NCBI GenBank assembly: GCA_016278485.1 | Contig: JADQBT010000013.1 | Location: forward strand, 1-64,000 | Direction of reading: 5' to 3' | DNA from: Halanaerobiales bacterium | GTDB lineage: Bacteria; Bacillota; Halanaerobiia; Halanaerobiales; Halanaerobiaceae | DNA length: 64,000 bases | Shown: positions 61,805-64,000 of the stretch, one piece after another | Position numbering within the stretch: the first letter of the stretch is position 1 | Layout: every line of letters starts with the position of its first letter | Position numbers and translations under genes: made by a program | Notes under the pieces: generated by a model | The model's input: the letters and a program-made list of their open reading frames with translations, nothing else | Told to the model about the DNA's origin: nothing | Databases searched by the model: none

Positions 61805-63016
61805 TCAACAGTTTTCCTTAACCCAGGCTACTCTCGCCTCAAATATTTTTTCTCCATAGGCGGGACCTTCTTCCAATTCACTAAAATTTAACCCAGTAGT
61901 AGCATTAAACATCTTTTCAGCCAGAGACGGCATTTTTTCAATCTGAGTTAAATCTTCCTGCCAAACTCCTCGTCCAGAATGGTCTGCAATGATAACCTTG
62001 GCCAGCCCAGCTATCCCAAGCGGATTGCGCGCTGCTTTCTCAAAGAGACGTACTATTTTTGCTGGCTTCATTTCCTGCCAGCGATAACCACGCATATGTT
62101 CTTCAATAGCCAGTTGACCTGCTTTACGCCAGAGTTGGGGCAATTTTAGTCTTTTTGCTAGTTTTTTAAAAGGTAAAACACCCTGACTATCATGTCGATA
62201 ATGATGTGGCCATTTATTTTCAGGTGTTACTGCTTTCCCCATGTCATGGACCAGTACTGCAAACCTTATAAAAGATTCTTCAGTAATTTTAACAGCATGT
62301 TGGAGACTCTGCATAGTATGGTTATAGACATCACCTTCAGGATGATATTTTACCGATTGTTCCACACCTATCAAATCATCTATTTCCTTGAAATGAACTT
62401 TTAGAAGATTAACATCTCTTAATCTCTGGAAAAATAGTTCCGGGTTCTGACTTGCAAGTGCTTTTCTTAACTCTTCATATACTCTTTCAGCTGGCAAACT
62501 TAAAATTTCTTTATCGGCTAAATCTCTCACCTGCTGTAAGAATCCTGTTGTAAAAACATAAAATTTGTGGCGGCAGCTCAACTGTGAGACAAACCTGGCT
62601 CCACGATAGATACGCAATGGGTCTGTATCTAAACTATCAGGCAAAGGCCTAATTTTTCCTTGATTAAGGTCATTGAGCCCACCATAAGGATCAATTAACT
62701 CTTCTGTTCTTAGGTTTAAAGCCATCGCATTAATAGTAAAATCTCGCCTGGCAAGTTCTCTCAATAAATCCTTTTCTGTCACCACGATGTCATGACTACC
62801 TACTTTATAGACAGCAAAACTCTTACCAACCTTTTTTGCCACAGAAAATACTCTTGCAAATTCCTGTTCAGAAACACCGGTCAGTAAGAAATCTAAATCT
62901 TCAGGTTTTTTATTCAAAAAAATATCCCTGACTGAACCACCAGTCAAGTAAGCCTCTCCACTTAGTTCTTTAAATCTAGCTAATAACTTCTCATCTAATA
63001 ACAAATCATTAAACAC
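61805..63016 (-). CDS. cca: CCA-adding/poly(A) polymerase family nucleotidyltransferase
   Basis: A 403-residue class II tRNA nucleotidyltransferase: YLTGGSVRDIFLNKKPEDLDFLLTG (catalytic DxD), RRDFTINAMALNLRTEELIDPYGG, DTDPLRIYRGARF and a C-terminal HD domain (RFAVLVHDMGKAVTPE, HYRHDSQG). It starts at a GTG (63016) with GGAG upstream. All three tRNAs here already encode CCA, so its role would be repair, or A-addition only. Confidence 0.88.
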   Translation of the reverse strand: MFNDLLLDEKLLARFKELSGEAYLTGGSVRDIFLNKKPEDLDFLLTGVSEQEFARVFSVAKKVGKSFAVYKVGSHDIVVTEKDLLRELARRDFTINAMALNLRTEELIDPYGGLNDLNQGKIRPLPDSLDTDPLRIYRGARFVSQLSCRHKFYVFTTGFLQQVRDLADKEILSLPAERVYEELRKALASQNPELFFQRLRDVNLLKVHFKEIDDLIGVEQSVKYHPEGDVYNHTMQSLQHAVKITEESFIRFAVLVHDMGKAVTPENKWPHHYRHDSQGVLPFKKLAKRLKLPQLWRKAGQLAIEEHMRGYRWQEMKPAKIVRLFEKAARNPLGIAGLAKVIIADHSGRGVWQEDLTQIEKMPSLAEKMFNATTGLNFSELEEGPAYGEKIFEARVAWVKENC

Positions 63017-63153
63017 TTAGTTCAACACTCCTCTAAAAAAGATGCTTTTATTTTAGCATTGCCAGAAGAAGCAAAAAAATAATCATCAAAAGCAGACACT
63101 CAATTGTTACATAAATAAAAAAATAACCCCGCACGAAAAATACGAAGTTAAAA

Positions 63154-63564
63154 TTAAATAGTTTGTTCTTCTTGTTCATATGCTTCAATATCATTTTGCT
63201 TGTCCATGCAAAGTCCAATAAATAAAGCCGAATCAACTTCATCCATCTTTTCTGAAGATAACTTGCCTGCACACCATACATCTGCATGGTCAAATAAAAT
63301 TTTTCTTATTGTGTATGATTGAGCACATTGGATATAAGAAGTATGATTTAGTCTTGTGGTACCTTTTGGTATTTCAACATCAGTTGGAAATAAATCTGGG
63401 TCTCCATCGCTTGCTATAAGCAAAACTGCGATTGTATCATAATTTGTAAAATATTCACCCTCTTGCAAAACTAAAACAAATTTTGATTTACCCTTAGGAT
63501 ATTTTTCATCAAAAGTATAAGGGAATTTAATATAATATATTTCTCCCCTACAGACATTAGTCAT
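63154..63564 (-). CDS. MazF/PemK-like toxin
   Basis: A 136-residue protein with the PemK/MazF beginning CRGEIYYIKFPYTFDEKYPKGKSK, VLVLQEGEYF and a DVEIPKGTTRLNHTSYIQC segment where the family's conserved T/S-containing strand lies. Such toxins are sequence-specific mRNA interferases. The N-terminal loop is longer than in MazF, so it is a divergent member. GAGGTGAG precedes the ATG. A small basic gene 20 bases upstream is the likely partner. Confidence 0.7.
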   Translation of the reverse strand: MTNVCRGEIYYIKFPYTFDEKYPKGKSKFVLVLQEGEYFTNYDTIAVLLIASDGDPDLFPTDVEIPKGTTRLNHTSYIQCAQSYTIRKILFDHADVWCAGKLSSEKMDEVDSALFIGLCMDKQNDIEAYEQEEQTI

Positions 63565-63584
63565 ATTTTAACTCACCTCAAGTA

Positions 63585-63779
63585 CTAATCAATGGATTTA
63601 TAGATGTACTTTTCAATGTCAGCAAAGTTACTATTCGCTGATTCGGCTGCTTCTTTACTTGGAACTAAGTTACATTTCTTTTTTCTTTTTTTAGCCATAG
63701 CTTTAACACGTTGCATTCTGGACTTAAGTTTAGTATTCTCTCGATTCCTTTCCACAACACGAGCTGGTAAGGCAGCCAT
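63585..63779 (-). CDS. Small basic protein, possible antitoxin or DNA-binding partner
   Basis: A 64-residue protein starting at the ATG at 63779 (AGGAGGGG upstream; the frame is open to 63845). The first half is very basic (KLKSRMQRVKAMAKKRKKKC) and the end more acidic (NSNFADIEKYIYKSID). I do not recognise it. Position directly ahead of the MazF-like gene, in the same direction, suggests the antitoxin, with the acidic end neutralising the toxin. Confidence 0.55.
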   Translation of the reverse strand: MAALPARVVERNRENTKLKSRMQRVKAMAKKRKKKCNLVPSKEAAESANSNFADIEKYIYKSID

Positions 63780-63898
63780 TTTATCTTTTCCCCTCCTCTC
63801 TTCTTCTAAATTTAATATTTTTTTATTCAAATTAATCACCCTCATTAATTAACTATTATAATAAAAAAAAAGACCCAGAGGCCTATAAAAATAAAATT

Positions 63899-64000
63899 TG
63901 GTGGAGGTGGTGGGAGTCGAACCCACGTACTATATAGCTCACCCAGTAGTTTCTACGAGTGTAGTCTGTTATTTAATTTCACAACAGTAACTCCAACAGA
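63899..64000 (-). ncRNA. ssrA: tmRNA (SsrA), 3' part, cut by window edge
   Basis: The minus-strand 3' end reads GTGGGTTCGACTCCCACCACCTCCACCA-type tRNA-like T-arm and acceptor with encoded CCA at 63899-63901, preceded by pseudoknot-like sequence. This T-arm/acceptor is the hallmark of ssrA. The tag-coding part lies beyond the right edge. T-rich sequence after GGCC-TCTG-GGTC (about 63871-63882) may terminate it. Confidence 0.9.

Noticed and set aside
63048-63293. 81-codon minus frame with a hydrophobic end
   Set aside because: Mostly overlaps the MazF-like gene in another frame and has no ribosome site; a start at an inner ATG also lacks one.

Overview
The window looks like chromosome of a low-GC, anaerobic, diderm (outer-membrane-bearing) Firmicute, most likely a member of the Halanaerobiales. 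The reasons are the AT-rich sequence with strong AGGAGG ribosome binding sites, a glutamate mutase (methylaspartate) fermentation operon, Na+-coupled transporters (NSS and NhaC families), an outer-membrane curli secretion pore with a CsgF homologue and a beta-barrel protein, and two ABC substrate-binding proteins that have plain signal peptides and no lipobox. The taxonomic call is inference; no rRNA is present. Nearly all genes are on the minus strand.

Layout. 1-660: an RHH/PIN toxin-antitoxin pair (toxin cut by the edge) and tRNA-Gly. 785-4595: a Fur-box-controlled Fe-siderophore/heme ABC importer. 4857-11795: a copper/metal block (methyltransferase, CsoR, ArsP-like permease, CopA, ZIP transporter, thioredoxin-fold protein, LysM-M23 peptidase). 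12019-17365: the conserved envelope-stress neighbourhood DUF4178 - PspA - DUF2617 - DUF4247 - SpeE-like - K+ channel (frameshifted) - DUF350 x2. Four promoters in these two blocks carry the same ATACC-N7-GGTA dyad just downstream of the -10 box, so I infer one CsoR regulon joining copper handling to the PspA operon. 17799-22419: an NSS transporter with its small subunit, a SHOCT protein, a second ArsP-like permease with a MarR regulator, CopZ and an ICMT-like methyltransferase. 22669-27597: a sulfonate/nitrate-type ABC importer in an operon with cysteine synthase and an NhaC antiporter. 27642-37302: tRNA-Pro, then (read right to left) murI, the glutamate mutase operon mutS-mutL-mutE-mal, AtuA-like/DUF4387, a P-loop protein, and rph-rdgB. 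37444-49763: cell wall genes (GerM-like, AMIN amidase), an ABC exporter with a sensor kinase, nagR-nagB under a dre operator, and a MscS channel.

The most striking region is 50119-61701: a curli-type functional amyloid locus with CsgG, CsgF, a short CsgB-like protein, a beta-barrel protein and four further curlin-repeat proteins, but no recognisable CsgE and no lipobox on CsgG. The curlin gene at 50119-50604 sits behind two tandem c-di-GMP-I (GEMM) riboswitches. Upstream lie a SARP/BTAD-type regulator fused to a degenerate GGDEF domain, a free-standing copy of that degenerate domain, and (beyond an IS3 remnant, tRNA-Trp and a hairpin element) an apparently active multi-PAS diguanylate cyclase. 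I read the whole as a c-di-GMP-controlled amyloid matrix system in a diderm Firmicute. The right end holds a CCA-adding enzyme, a MazF/PemK-type toxin with a small basic partner, and the 3' end of tmRNA.
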